A stretch of DNA of 7,915 bases from Myxococcales bacterium. Lineage in GTDB: Bacteria; Myxococcota; Bradymonadia; UBA7976; UBA1532. Below the pieces are notes generated by a model. The model did not search any database. It saw nothing but the letters and a program-made list of their open reading frames with translations, and was not told the DNA's origin. How positions within the stretch are numbered: position 1 is the stretch's first letter; each line of letters opens with the position of its first letter. The DNA lies in contig JAGQJJ010000157.1 of NCBI GenBank assembly GCA_020430675.1, forward strand, positions 1 to 7,915. Reading direction: 5' to 3'. A program made the translations under genes and the position numbers. Below are positions 1-6,389 of this stretch, in pieces.

Positions 1-148
1 CGACCTCGTTGCGCATGCCGCCGCCGGTGGGCGAGACGTGGCAGGTGATGCAGGGTGAGCCAGCGGTGACCGAGAGCCGCGGCACGGCGTGGGCGGAGCC
101 GGCGAGCAATGTCAGCAGGGCGGCGGCAAAGAGCGCGCGGCGGGTCAT
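1..148 (-). CDS. Exported c-type cytochrome, N-terminal part (cut by window edge)
   Basis: Only the first 49 residues are in the window; the reading frame is still open at the left edge. The protein starts MTRRALFAAALLTLLAGSAHA, a Sec-type signal peptide with an AHA cleavage site near residue 21. A single haem c attachment motif, CITCH, follows at about residues 33-37, and then SPTGGGMRN. The CxxCH plus Gly-rich pattern directly after the signal peptide suggests a periplasmic or outer-membrane monohaem protein in which the haem domain sits at the N-terminus, but the rest is missing. The ATG overlaps the stop of the Rieske gene (ATGA), and a GAGG lies about 10 bases upstream inside that gene. 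This indicates translational coupling and a shared electron-transfer role. The gene is too short for a specific family name. The signal peptide and haem motif are seen directly; the partnership with the Rieske protein is inferred. Confidence 0.8.
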   Translation of the reverse strand, partial: MTRRALFAAALLTLLAGSAHAVPRLSVTAGSPCITCHVSPTGGGMRNEV

Positions 149-1062
149 GGCTCGGGCACCTCGACCAGCACCCGCCCGTTGGCGGCGTCGTACGTCGTCG
201 GGTAGGTGGTCAACGGGCGCTCGGCCGGGCCTTGCAGCACGGCGCCGTCGGGCGCAAAGCGCGAGCCGTGGCAGGCGCAGACGACGCCGCCAGACTCGTA
301 GCGGCCGCCGCGATGCGGGCCGAGTTCGCATTGCTGGTGCGTGCAGACGCGGTCGACCGCGGCGAACTGGTCGTCGGCGACCCGGATGATGAGCAGCGCC
401 GCGCCGCCGGTGTCGACCGCGCGCATGCCGCCCACGTCGGCGAGCTCGGGCTGATCGGCGAGCGTCAGCGCCGCCTGTCGCGTCTCGGGGTCGAGCGGAA
501 GCAGCTCCACCTCGCTCTGGGCCATGCTGCTGGTCTCGGGCGCGGCGTCGAGCACCACGGCGCCGGTGCCGGTGGCCGGGTCGAACTCGACGGCGTAGGT
601 GCCCACGCCGGTGGGCGCGGGGCCGGTGACCAGGCTGCCGTCGGCGGCAAAGACCGAGTTGTGGCAGAGGCAGGTGAGGCGCTCGGTCGATTTGTCCCAG
701 AGGCCCACGCCGCCTTCGTTGAGCGACTTCATGTCGCATTGCAGGTGCGGGCAGATGCGGTCGAGCGCGATGATCTCGGCCTCGCTCTTGCGAATCAGCA
801 GAAGCTGCCGCAGGTCGGCGCCGGCGCCGATGTCGACCGGCGCGGTGCCGCCCACTTCGAGCAGCGCAGAGAAGGCGTCATCGGCCAGGTCGAAAGGCGC
901 GCGACCGTCCATCGTGTCGACGCGCGGGCCGGCTTCATCGTAGACGCGGCTGATGGTGCAGCCGGTGGCGGCGGCCGCCGCCAGGGCGCAGCCGCAGCGC
1001 GCGAGGCCGCCGAGCACCTGTCGGCGCGTCGGGGCGGCACCGCGATTCTGGGTCTCCCGCAT
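145..1062 (-). CDS. Double-Rieske [2Fe-2S] protein, probable Tat-exported lipoprotein
   Basis: This is a 305-residue protein with two Rieske domains in tandem. Domain 1 carries C104-P-H106-L-Q-C109 and C131-L-C133-H134. Domain 2 carries C240-T-H242-Q-Q-C245 and C262-A-C264-H265-G-S. Each has the two Cys and two His cluster ligands plus the extra Cys pair that forms a disulfide in bc1-type Rieske proteins, and each has a downstream Gly-Pro turn (VTGP, LQGP). The N-terminus has a twin-arginine stretch (TRRQVL, residues 12-17), a short Ala-rich hydrophobic segment and an AATGC lipobox-like site with Cys35. This suggests folding in the cytoplasm, Tat export and possibly lipid anchoring; the lipobox is imperfect because Ala replaces Leu at -3. 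I chose the ATG at 1062 because GAGGAA lies six bases upstream and the Tat motif follows at once. The frame is open to a start at 1155, but that extension looks non-coding. Ordinary respiratory Rieske subunits have one domain, so this is probably not a standard bc1 subunit. Its partner is probably the downstream cytochrome. Confidence 0.9.
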   Translation of the reverse strand: MRETQNRGAAPTRRQVLGGLARCGCALAAAAATGCTISRVYDEAGPRVDTMDGRAPFDLADDAFSALLEVGGTAPVDIGAGADLRQLLLIRKSEAEIIALDRICPHLQCDMKSLNEGGVGLWDKSTERLTCLCHNSVFAADGSLVTGPAPTGVGTYAVEFDPATGTGAVVLDAAPETSSMAQSEVELLPLDPETRQAALTLADQPELADVGGMRAVDTGGAALLIIRVADDQFAAVDRVCTHQQCELGPHRGGRYESGGVVCACHGSRFAPDGAVLQGPAERPLTTYPTTYDAANGRVLVEVPEP

Positions 1063-1170
1063 GCTTGGTTCCTCGCGATCGCCGGGCCGTTGCCCTGCAT
1101 GTACGTCTGAATTCGGGCCAGAAGTTACACGAAGGGGTCGGGCGACGGCGAGCAAGTCGTGGTGCGCCGA
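1063..1170 (-). promoter_or_regulatory. Intergenic leader upstream of the Rieske gene
   Basis: This 108-base gap lies between the stop of the sigma54 regulator and the Rieske start, and is the largest gap in the leftward cluster. It holds a short patch of lower GC around 1105-1128 and, at 1069-1074, a clear Shine-Dalgarno (GAGGAA on the minus strand). I see no convincing -35/-10 pair, no credible -24/-12 element and no terminator hairpin. It may hold a separate promoter for the Rieske-cytochrome pair, but the sequence does not prove one. Confidence 0.3.
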
Positions 1171-3075
1171 TCACTCGTCGCGTTCGCGCCACCGGGCGAG
1201 CTTGGCCTGCAAGGCCTGCCGGCTGATGCCAAGCGACTCGGCGGCGCGCGTGCGGTTGCCGCCGTGCTCGTCGAGGCAGCGGCGGATGACGCGCTCTTCG
1301 AGGATGGCCATCACGTCCTTCAACTCGCCCTCGGGCAGCGCGTCGTCGAGCGCGCCTTCGTCGGAGGCGGTCATGACCGGGCGGGCCCGCTCGCCGGCGA
1401 CGTGCAGGCTCAGCTCGTCGAGGCCGATGCTGCCGGCGGTGGGCGCGAGGATGACCGCGCGCTCGATCTCGTGTTCGAGCTGCCGCACGTTGCCCGGCCA
1501 CGGGTAGCGCGTCAGGGCGCGCAGGGCCTCGTCGGTGAAGCCGTTGACGAAGCAGTCGTGGCGCGCGCAGGCGGCCTCGCGGAAGCGCTCGGCGAGCAGC
1601 ACCACGTCGCCGTCGCGCTCGCGCAGCGGCGGCAGCTGCACCGGGAAGACGGCGAGGCGGTAGTAGAGATCCTCGCGGAAGCGGTTGGCCTTCACCTCGG
1701 CGAGCAGGTCGCGGTTGGTGGCGGCGATGATGCGCACGTCGACCTTGATGGGCGCGCGCGCGCCGACCGGCTGCACCTCGCGCTCCTGCAATACGCGCAG
1801 CAGGCGCACCTGCACGGCGGGCGAGACCTCGCCGATCTCGTCAAGGAAGACCGTGCCGCCGTCGGCGGCTTCGAACAGCCCCTTGCGGTCGCGATCGGCG
1901 CCGGTGAAGGCGCCTTTGCGGTGCCCGAAGAGCTCGCTGTTGAGCAGGTCTTCGGGCAGCGCGCCGCAGTTGACGGCGGCGAAGGTCTTCTCGGCGCGCG
2001 GGCTGTTGGCATGAATGAAGCGCGCGGCCAATTCCTTGCCGGTGCCGGTCTCGCCGAGCACCAGCACGGTGGTCTGCGTGCGGCCGACGCGGGCGAGCTG
2101 TTCGAGGCTGCGCAGCAACGAGCGGCTCTTGCCGACGATGGGCCGGGCCAGGTCGCGGGCGGCGCGCAGCACGTCGTTCTCGGCGCGCAGGTTGGCCTCG
2201 GCGTGCGCCAGGGCGCGGAAGCGGCGCGCGGCGACGAGGCTGGCGGCGACGTGGGTGGCGACCACGCTGAGCCACGCGAGGTCATCGCTGCCAAAGCCGC
2301 GGGTGCGGCTGTCGACGTGCAGCGCGCCGATGGCGTCGTCGCCGGCGAGCAGTGGCACGACGACCGAGCCGGCGAGGCCGGCGACGCTGGCGGGGGCCGA
2401 TTCGACGCCCGGCAGGTAGACCACCACCTCGCGGCGCTCGACGGCGCGCGAGAGCAGGGTGCTGCTCGGCGTGGTCGCTTCGGCGGCGCCGCGCACGCGG
2501 CTGCGTTCGGGCACCCATTGCCCGGCGGCGTCGCGCAGCATCACGGTGGCGGTCGAAGCGTGGGGGAAGCGTTCGAGCACCGCGCCGACGATGCGATCGA
2601 GCACCGCGTCGGGGTCGGTCAGGCCGCTGAGGCCGTGCAGCAGGCCGAACAGGGCGCGCAGGGTGTCGACGTCGAGCTCGCGCTCGGCCTCGGCGGCGGC
2701 GACCACGGCGCGGCGGGCGACGACGGTGGCGCCAGCGCCCAGGTCGTTCGAGCCGCGCGGGGCCTCGACGACGCGCACGACCACCGGGGCGACCAGATCG
2801 CCGAGCAGCAGGCGGTCGCCGGCGCGCACCGGGCAGGGAGAATGGGGCATGGCCACGTTGCGGTTGCCGTCGCGCTCGACCAGCGAGCCGTTGCGCGAGC
2901 CCAGGTCTTCGTAGGCATAGCCTTCGCCCATGCGGACGAGGCGCCCGTGGCGCGAGGAGATGCGCGGGTCGGCGACGACCACGTCGTTGCCGGCGACGCG
3001 GCCGATGGTGACGATGGCGCTGCCAAAGATGAGCGGTGAAGCGGGGTGGTCCTCGATCAAGAGCGTCAGCGCCAC
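1171..3075 (-). CDS. Sigma54-dependent transcriptional activator (FHA-GAF-AAA+-Fis HTH)
   Basis: This 634-residue bacterial enhancer-binding protein has an intact domain set. The FHA domain (about 1-100) has the phosphothreonine-binding residues GR (25-26), SRH (41-43) and the DLGSRNG segment (58-63 region). A GAF-like sensor domain covers about 140-285. The AAA+ domain (about 312-540) has Walker A GETGTGKE (341-348), the sigma54-contacting GAFTGA loop (388-393), Walker B GTVFLDE (407-413), sensor I with AATNRD (451-456), the FREDLYYR segment (467-473) and sensor [11 protein letters not shown] (526-534). A C-terminal Fis-type helix-turn-helix covers about 595-630. Because GAFTGA and the nucleotide-binding residues are present, it should be a working ATP-driven activator of sigma54 RNA polymerase. 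There is no receiver domain; the FHA domain implies control by Ser/Thr kinase phosphorylation, and the GAF domain by a ligand or signal. The start is GTG at 3075, chosen for the strong GGAGGAGG at 3080-3087; the ATG two bases upstream is out of frame and stops at once. It lies 27 bases after the envelope-protein gene, so it may be co-transcribed with it. Its targets are unknown. Confidence 0.96.
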   Translation of the reverse strand: MALTLLIEDHPASPLIFGSAIVTIGRVAGNDVVVADPRISSRHGRLVRMGEGYAYEDLGSRNGSLVERDGNRNVAMPHSPCPVRAGDRLLLGDLVAPVVVRVVEAPRGSNDLGAGATVVARRAVVAAAEAERELDVDTLRALFGLLHGLSGLTDPDAVLDRIVGAVLERFPHASTATVMLRDAAGQWVPERSRVRGAAEATTPSSTLLSRAVERREVVVYLPGVESAPASVAGLAGSVVVPLLAGDDAIGALHVDSRTRGFGSDDLAWLSVVATHVAASLVAARRFRALAHAEANLRAENDVLRAARDLARPIVGKSRSLLRSLEQLARVGRTQTTVLVLGETGTGKELAARFIHANSPRAEKTFAAVNCGALPEDLLNSELFGHRKGAFTGADRDRKGLFEAADGGTVFLDEIGEVSPAVQVRLLRVLQEREVQPVGARAPIKVDVRIIAATNRDLLAEVKANRFREDLYYRLAVFPVQLPPLRERDGDVVLLAERFREAACARHDCFVNGFTDEALRALTRYPWPGNVRQLEHEIERAVILAPTAGSIGLDELSLHVAGERARPVMTASDEGALDDALPEGELKDVMAILEERVIRRCLDEHGGNRTRAAESLGISRQALQAKLARWRERDE

Positions 3076-3079
3076 ATTG

Positions 3080-3087
3080 CCTCCTCC
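3080..3087 (-). promoter_or_regulatory. Strong Shine-Dalgarno that fixes the GTG start of the regulator
   Basis: The minus strand reads GGAGGAGG followed by CAAT and then GTG. The match to the 16S anti-SD is near perfect and the spacing is four bases. It decides between the in-frame GTG and the out-of-frame ATG that overlaps the spacer. Confidence 0.8.
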
Positions 3088-3102
3088 GCGGTTGCGCGCC
3101 GG

Positions 3103-3897
3103 TCAGTCTCCGTAGCGGAGCCCGATCATGACCGGGAGTATATATGACGCCGCCGCGCGATCGGCGTCGTCGACGAGCAACAAACGCGGCGCGACGCGCA
3201 CGCCGGGGCCGAAGCCGGCGAGCAGCGGCCAGTGCAGGTCGAAGGGCGCTTCGATGAGCACCGCGTAGTCGTCCTGGTCGATCAGCACCCCATCGGCGCC
3301 GATATGGGCCAGGCCCATGTTCAGGCCGCCCGACAGGCGCAGCGGGCCCAGGCGGGCGCGCAGGCCGGCGCCGGCGGCGACGCTCCAGAGCGTGAGGCCG
3401 CGCAACGAGAAGACCTTGGGCGCGTGGTCGGACCAGGTCGCCGCGGCTTCGAGGACCAGTGCGTCGAACAGCAGCAGGCCGACGCCGCCTTCGACGCCCA
3501 GGCCATCGCTCCAGCGGTCGGCGTCCTGGCCGAAGAGGAAGCTGGCCCGGAAGTCGGCGCGCGCCAGCAGACGCGGCGGCGGCGGTGGCGGCGGGCGCTC
3601 CTCTTCGAGCAGGCGGGCGAGTTGGGGCGGCACGCCCTCGGCGCGGTGCTGCGGATCGATGGCATACAAGGCGCGCACCGCCCGCCGCGCCCGGGGCTCA
3701 TCGCGCCAGGCCAGCGCCAGCAGCGCCTCGTGCAGCCGCGCCTGCACCTCGCGCTCGGGCGACAGCTCGCCGGCCAGCGCCTCGGCCAGCCGCGCCTCGG
3801 CGCAGGCGTAGTCGAGATCGGCGTAGCATTGCACCGCGGCGTCGAGCGCGGCGTCGGCCGGCGTCGGGGCGAGCAGGACGATGAGCAGGGCGATCAA
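3103..3897 (-). CDS. Exported protein: helical (TPR-like) N-terminus, poly-Pro linker, beta-rich (barrel-like) C-terminus
   Basis: This 264-residue protein matches no named family that I recognise. Residues 1-16 form a short signal peptide ending ADA. Residues 17-100 are Ala/Leu/Glu-rich and predicted helical, with spacing like one or two TPR units (for example CYADLDYACAEARLAEAL) and two Cys (24, 32) that could form a disulfide. Residues 102-108 are seven prolines. From about 110 to the end the sequence alternates hydrophobic and polar residues with many Gly (FRASFLFG, GVEGGVGLLLF, RLSGGLNMGL, VMIGLRYGD), as in a small outer-membrane beta-barrel or a beta-sheet envelope domain. It lacks a C-terminal aromatic residue, so a classic barrel signature is not certain. 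The start is TTG, overlapping the TGA of the upstream lipoprotein gene (TTGA). No SD or better in-frame start is visible, so translation probably depends on coupling. The pairing with the lipoprotein suggests a joint envelope role. Confidence 0.75.
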   Translation of the reverse strand: MIALLIVLLAPTPADAALDAAVQCYADLDYACAEARLAEALAGELSPEREVQARLHEALLALAWRDEPRARRAVRALYAIDPQHRAEGVPPQLARLLEEERPPPPPPPRLLARADFRASFLFGQDADRWSDGLGVEGGVGLLLFDALVLEAAATWSDHAPKVFSLRGLTLWSVAAGAGLRARLGPLRLSGGLNMGLAHIGADGVLIDQDDYAVLIEAPFDLHWPLLAGFGPGVRVAPRLLLVDDADRAAASYILPVMIGLRYGD

Positions 3898-4289
3898 TTG
3901 AAGACGTAGAAGGTGCCGGTGAGCAGGAAGTCACCGAATTGATTGCGAATCTGGAACCAGATGGTGCGCGGGCCCAGGGCGGCGTCGGCGAAGCGGAACA
4001 GGGTGCAGCGCAGGCGGAAGTCGGAGATGAACTCGACGCTCTCGAGCGCGAGGCCGTCGCCGAGGTCGGTGGCGATGAGCTGCCGGCTTTGCGGCGAGCC
4101 GGTCTCATTCTGCGCGGCCTCTTGTCCCGCGAGCGAGACCTCAACCGTCACGCGCACGTCGTCGCCGGCGATGTACTCCGGGTTCAGCTCGACGTTCGCC
4201 TGCGATGGCTCGACCAGGCTCAGCGCGGTGCTCTCGCACCCAAGCGCAGCGAGCAGCAGCGACGCGGCGAACAACGCGGGACGGATCAT
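3894..4289 (-). CDS. Small lipoprotein of unknown function
   Basis: This is a 131-residue protein. The N-terminus MIRPALFAASLLLAALGC is a lipoprotein signal with a good lipobox (LGC, lipid-modified Cys18). Glu follows at +2, so outer-membrane sorting is plausible. The mature part is polar and beta-prone with no recognisable catalytic motif. Its C-terminal half (FISDFRLRCTLFRFAD, IWFQIRNQFGDF, TGTFYVFN) looks like an Ig-like or immunoglobulin-fold sandwich; that is a guess from strand pattern. I chose the ATG at 4289 because the signal peptide begins there. An upstream in-frame ATG at 4400 would reach into the start of the divergent phosphorylase gene and adds residues unlike a signal peptide. 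No SD precedes 4289. It is the first gene of the leftward unit and its stop overlaps the next gene by four bases, so it probably works with that protein. Confidence 0.75.
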   Translation of the reverse strand: MIRPALFAASLLLAALGCESTALSLVEPSQANVELNPEYIAGDDVRVTVEVSLAGQEAAQNETGSPQSRQLIATDLGDGLALESVEFISDFRLRCTLFRFADAALGPRTIWFQIRNQFGDFLLTGTFYVFN

Positions 4290-4392
4290 CGGCAGAGCAT
4301 ACCCCGGGGCTGTCGTTTGGGCGACCCTGGCAAAAGGTGTCCGCAGGCGGGATTGTGGTGCGACCCGGGGCATTCGGGGTAGGTTGTGTGCC
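4290..4392. promoter_or_regulatory. Divergent intergenic region with promoters for both transcription units
   Basis: These 103 bases separate the starts of the leftward lipoprotein gene and the rightward phosphorylase gene, so they must hold at least the rightward promoter. On the minus strand TATGCT (4296-4301) resembles a -10 box. It sits only six bases from the ATG at 4289, so transcription from it would give a nearly leaderless message, in keeping with the missing SD; no -35 stands at the right distance. On the plus strand a weak SD (AGG at 4381-4383) precedes the phosphorylase ATG by nine bases, and no confident -35/-10 pair is visible. The positional argument is firm; the individual boxes are weak. 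Confidence 0.5.
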
Positions 4393-5250
4393 ATGATCAC
4401 CGATCCCTACGCTGCGGCCAAAGAGGCCGCCGATCACTTGCGCGCCCGCTGCGCCGCCCCCCGGGTCGCGGTCGTGCTCGGCAGTGGCCTCGGGGCCTTC
4501 GCCGACGCGCTCGAAGAGGCGCATGTCTTCGACTACGGCGAGCTGCCGCATTTTCCCTCGGTGGCGGTCAAGGGCCACGCCGGCAAGCTGGTCGTCGGCC
4601 GAATCGGCGCCGGCGGCCCGCGGGTGGCGGCCTTCTCGGGCCGCGTGCACCTGTACGAAGGCCATGGCACCCCGATCGTGGTGCACCCGACGCGCACGCT
4701 GCGGCAATGGGGCGGCCTGGCGGTGGTCTATACCAACGCCGCGGGTGGCATTGATCCCACTTTTGTGCCGGGCGATCTGATGCTGATCAGCGATCATCTC
4801 AACCTGACCGGGCGCAACCCATTGGTCGGGCCCAATGATGACCGCATGGGCGAGCGCTTCCCTGACATGAGCACGGCCTATGACCCCGAGCTGCGCGCCG
4901 AGCTGCGCGCGGCGGCGGCGGCGACGGGCGTGAAGCTGCACCAGGGCGTGTACGCCGGCCTGCTCGGGCCGAGCTACGAGACGCCGGCCGAGATTCGCAT
5001 GCTGCGGACGATGGGCGGCAACGCGGTGGGCATGTCGACGGTGGCCGAGGTCATCGCCGCGCGCCACGTGGGCCTGCGCGTGGCCGGCATCTCGTGCATC
5101 ACCAACCTGGCGGCCGGGCTGTCGAAAGAGGCGCTGAGCCACGATGACATCAAGCACGTCGCCGACCGCGTGCGCACGGCCTTCATCGCGCTGCTCGGCG
5201 AAGGTCTCAAGCGCATCGACGCGCGGCTCGCCGGCCAGGAGGGCGCGTGA
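4393..5250 (+). CDS. punA: Purine nucleoside phosphorylase (trimeric, NP-II / PunA type)
   Basis: This 285-residue cytoplasmic enzyme is of normal length for the trimeric family that includes human PNP and bacterial PunA/XapA. It catalyses phosphorolysis of purine ribo- and deoxyribonucleosides to the free base and (deoxy)ribose-1-phosphate in purine salvage. Visible active-site elements are the phosphate-binding GSGLG (30-34), the His of GHAGK (His62), GRVHLYEG (83-90), the NAAGG block (115-119), SYE with Glu196, GMSTV with Ser215, and TNLAAG with Asn238. His250 in SHDD lies where human PNP has His257. By analogy with Glu201 and Asn243 of the human enzyme, Glu196 plus Asn238 predicts 6-oxopurine preference (inosine, guanosine) rather than adenosine. 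The start is ATG at 4393; longer in-frame ORF sequence upstream is antisense to the lipoprotein gene. It is the first gene of a four-gene operon and its stop overlaps the ATPase start (GTGA). Naming varies between species (punA, pupG, deoD), so the symbol marks the family only. Confidence 0.95.
   Translation: MITDPYAAAKEAADHLRARCAAPRVAVVLGSGLGAFADALEEAHVFDYGELPHFPSVAVKGHAGKLVVGRIGAGGPRVAAFSGRVHLYEGHGTPIVVHPTRTLRQWGGLAVVYTNAAGGIDPTFVPGDLMLISDHLNLTGRNPLVGPNDDRMGERFPDMSTAYDPELRAELRAAAAATGVKLHQGVYAGLLGPSYETPAEIRMLRTMGGNAVGMSTVAEVIAARHVGLRVAGISCITNLAAGLSKEALSHDDIKHVADRVRTAFIALLGEGLKRIDARLAGQEGA
5237..5242 (+). promoter_or_regulatory. Shine-Dalgarno for the GTG start of the ArsA-like gene
   Basis: AGGAGG lies within the last codons of the phosphorylase gene, four bases before the GTG that overlaps its stop. 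It supports the non-ATG start and tight translational coupling. Confidence 0.7.
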
Positions 5251-6389
5251 CGGGGCCGGTCGCGCGGCTGCTCGCCGAAAAGCGGTTGGTGGTCTGCTGC
5301 GGCGCAGGCGGTGTGGGCAAGACGACCGTCTCGGCCTCGCTGGCGCTGGCCGCCGCCCGCGCCGGGCGCCGGGTGCTGGTGGTCACCATCGACCCCAGCC
5401 GCCGGCTCGCCGAGTCGCTGGGCGTGGCCCGCAATCCGCCCGATCCGGTCGCCATCTCGCCCGAGCGCCTCGCCGCCATCGGCGTCACCAAAGGCTCGCT
5501 CTCGGCGTGGATGCTCGACCCGCAGCTCGTCGCCGACCGAGTGGTGCGGCGCTTCTCGCGCAGCGAAGACGACGCGAAGCGCCTGCTCAACAACCGCATC
5601 TATCGCAACATCGCGGCCATGGTCGCGGGCATGCAGGAGTACACCGCCGTCGAGGCGTTGCACGACTTCGTGCGCGATGACACCTATGACCTGATGATCC
5701 TCGACACCCCGCCCTCGCGAAACGCGCTGCGCTTCCTCGAAGCGCCCGAGCGCGTGGGGTCTTTTCTCGATCAGCGCATCTTCGGCCTGTTTGTGCCCGG
5801 CGAGGGCGGCATGATCCGCCAGATGGCCACGCGCCTCATCGAGAAGGTGATGGACGTGGCCTTCGGAATCGAGACCCGGCAGGACTTGCAGCAGTTCTTC
5901 GACCTGTTCGGCGCCCTGCTCGGGCATCTCAACCGCAATCAGCACGAGATGCAGGCCTTCTTTCGGCAGCCTGACGTGGCGTTCCTGCTGGTCACCTCGC
6001 CCGCCCAAGAGGCGCTGGTCGAGGCGGAGTACTTCGCGCGCAAGACGCGCGACGAGCTGAAGATGCACCTGGCCGGTTATGTGCTCAATCGCAGCCTGGT
6101 CGGCGCCGCCGGGCGGTCGTTGCCCGACCCGAAGGCGCTGCCGGCTGATGCGCCCGCGGCCCTGCGTTCGGCGCTGGCTCGGTTGGGGCCGCTCGGCGAG
6201 ATCGAACAGCGCGCCGTGCAGGCCCATGTCGCCCTGGCGCGCGAGCTGGCCGCGCGCGCGGGCGATGGCTTCGCGTGGGTGCTGCCCGTGCTCGAAGCCG
6301 GGGCCTCAGACCTCGACCAACTCATCCGCCTCGCCGACGCGCTGATGGCCGAACGCGCCGTCAGCCTCGATCTGGAGACGCCCGCATGA
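5247..6389 (+). CDS. ArsA/Get3-like P-loop ATPase, single domain
   Basis: This 380-residue SIMIBI-class ATPase contains P-loop GAGGVGKTT (19-27), a switch I-like TIDPSRRLAESLG (47-59), a Walker B/switch II segment LDTPPSRNALRFL (152-164), LLVTSP (247-252) and an adenine-side GYVLNR (277-282, Asn281). Family knowledge: ArsA drives arsenite efflux and Get3 delivers tail-anchored membrane proteins; both dimerise around ATP. Here there is one ATPase domain, so a homodimer is expected. The signature Lys at the start of the deviant Walker A is Ala20, and switch II reads DTPPSRN instead of the DTAPTGH of Get3/ArsA. The only Cys are 17 and 18 beside the P-loop, so neither the ArsA metalloid site nor the Get3 CxxC zinc site exists. 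A Met- and Phe-rich helical insert (about 170-245) could bind a hydrophobic client. An arsenite pump is therefore unlikely. The GTG start overlaps the phosphorylase stop and has AGGAGG at 5237-5242. Its stop overlaps the next ATG (ATGA). Confidence 0.9.
   Translation: MTGPVARLLAEKRLVVCCGAGGVGKTTVSASLALAAARAGRRVLVVTIDPSRRLAESLGVARNPPDPVAISPERLAAIGVTKGSLSAWMLDPQLVADRVVRRFSRSEDDAKRLLNNRIYRNIAAMVAGMQEYTAVEALHDFVRDDTYDLMILDTPPSRNALRFLEAPERVGSFLDQRIFGLFVPGEGGMIRQMATRLIEKVMDVAFGIETRQDLQQFFDLFGALLGHLNRNQHEMQAFFRQPDVAFLLVTSPAQEALVEAEYFARKTRDELKMHLAGYVLNRSLVGAAGRSLPDPKALPADAPAALRSALARLGPLGEIEQRAVQAHVALARELAARAGDGFAWVLPVLEAGASDLDQLIRLADALMAERAVSLDLETPA

Noticed and set aside
1075..1082. GCGATCGC palindrome before the Rieske gene as an operator
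   Set aside because: It is an eight-base palindrome that occurs by chance in GC-rich DNA, and it stands alone without flanking symmetry.
1081..1095. GG-N10-GC spacing before the Rieske gene, a possible sigma54 -24/-12 promoter
   Set aside because: Only the invariant dinucleotides fit, which is common in GC-rich DNA, and the start site would fall at or inside the Shine-Dalgarno, leaving it off the message.
1105..1120. TGGCCCG half-site resembling a sigma54 -24 box (minus strand)
   Set aside because: The left half is close to consensus but there is no GC at the -12 position with the required spacing.
1159..3039. A 626-codon open frame on the plus strand opposite the sigma54 activator
   Set aside because: It is antisense to a gene with every expected domain and motif. 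Its translation is low-complexity Ala/Gly/Arg/His-rich with no recognisable motif, as expected from GC-biased codons read on the other strand.
4328..4345. TGGCAAAAGG in the divergent region as a sigma54 promoter for the phosphorylase operon
   Set aside because: The GC dinucleotide lies two bases too far from the GG; sigma54 promoters do not tolerate this spacing.
4287..4400. Longer version of the small lipoprotein starting at 4400
   Set aside because: It would bury the lipoprotein signal 37 residues inside and overlap the phosphorylase start; the internal ATG at 4289 gives a normal signal peptide and lipobox.
4974..6227. A 417-codon minus-strand frame opposite the phosphorylase and ATPase genes
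   Set aside because: It crosses two well-supported genes, has low-complexity composition and no domain; a GC-driven shadow frame. The same applies to 4141-5157 (minus) and 109-1110 (plus).
5247..6389. Arsenite efflux ATPase (ArsA proper)
   Set aside because: There is one ATPase domain, no metalloid-binding Cys, and no arsB, arsD or arsR gene nearby.
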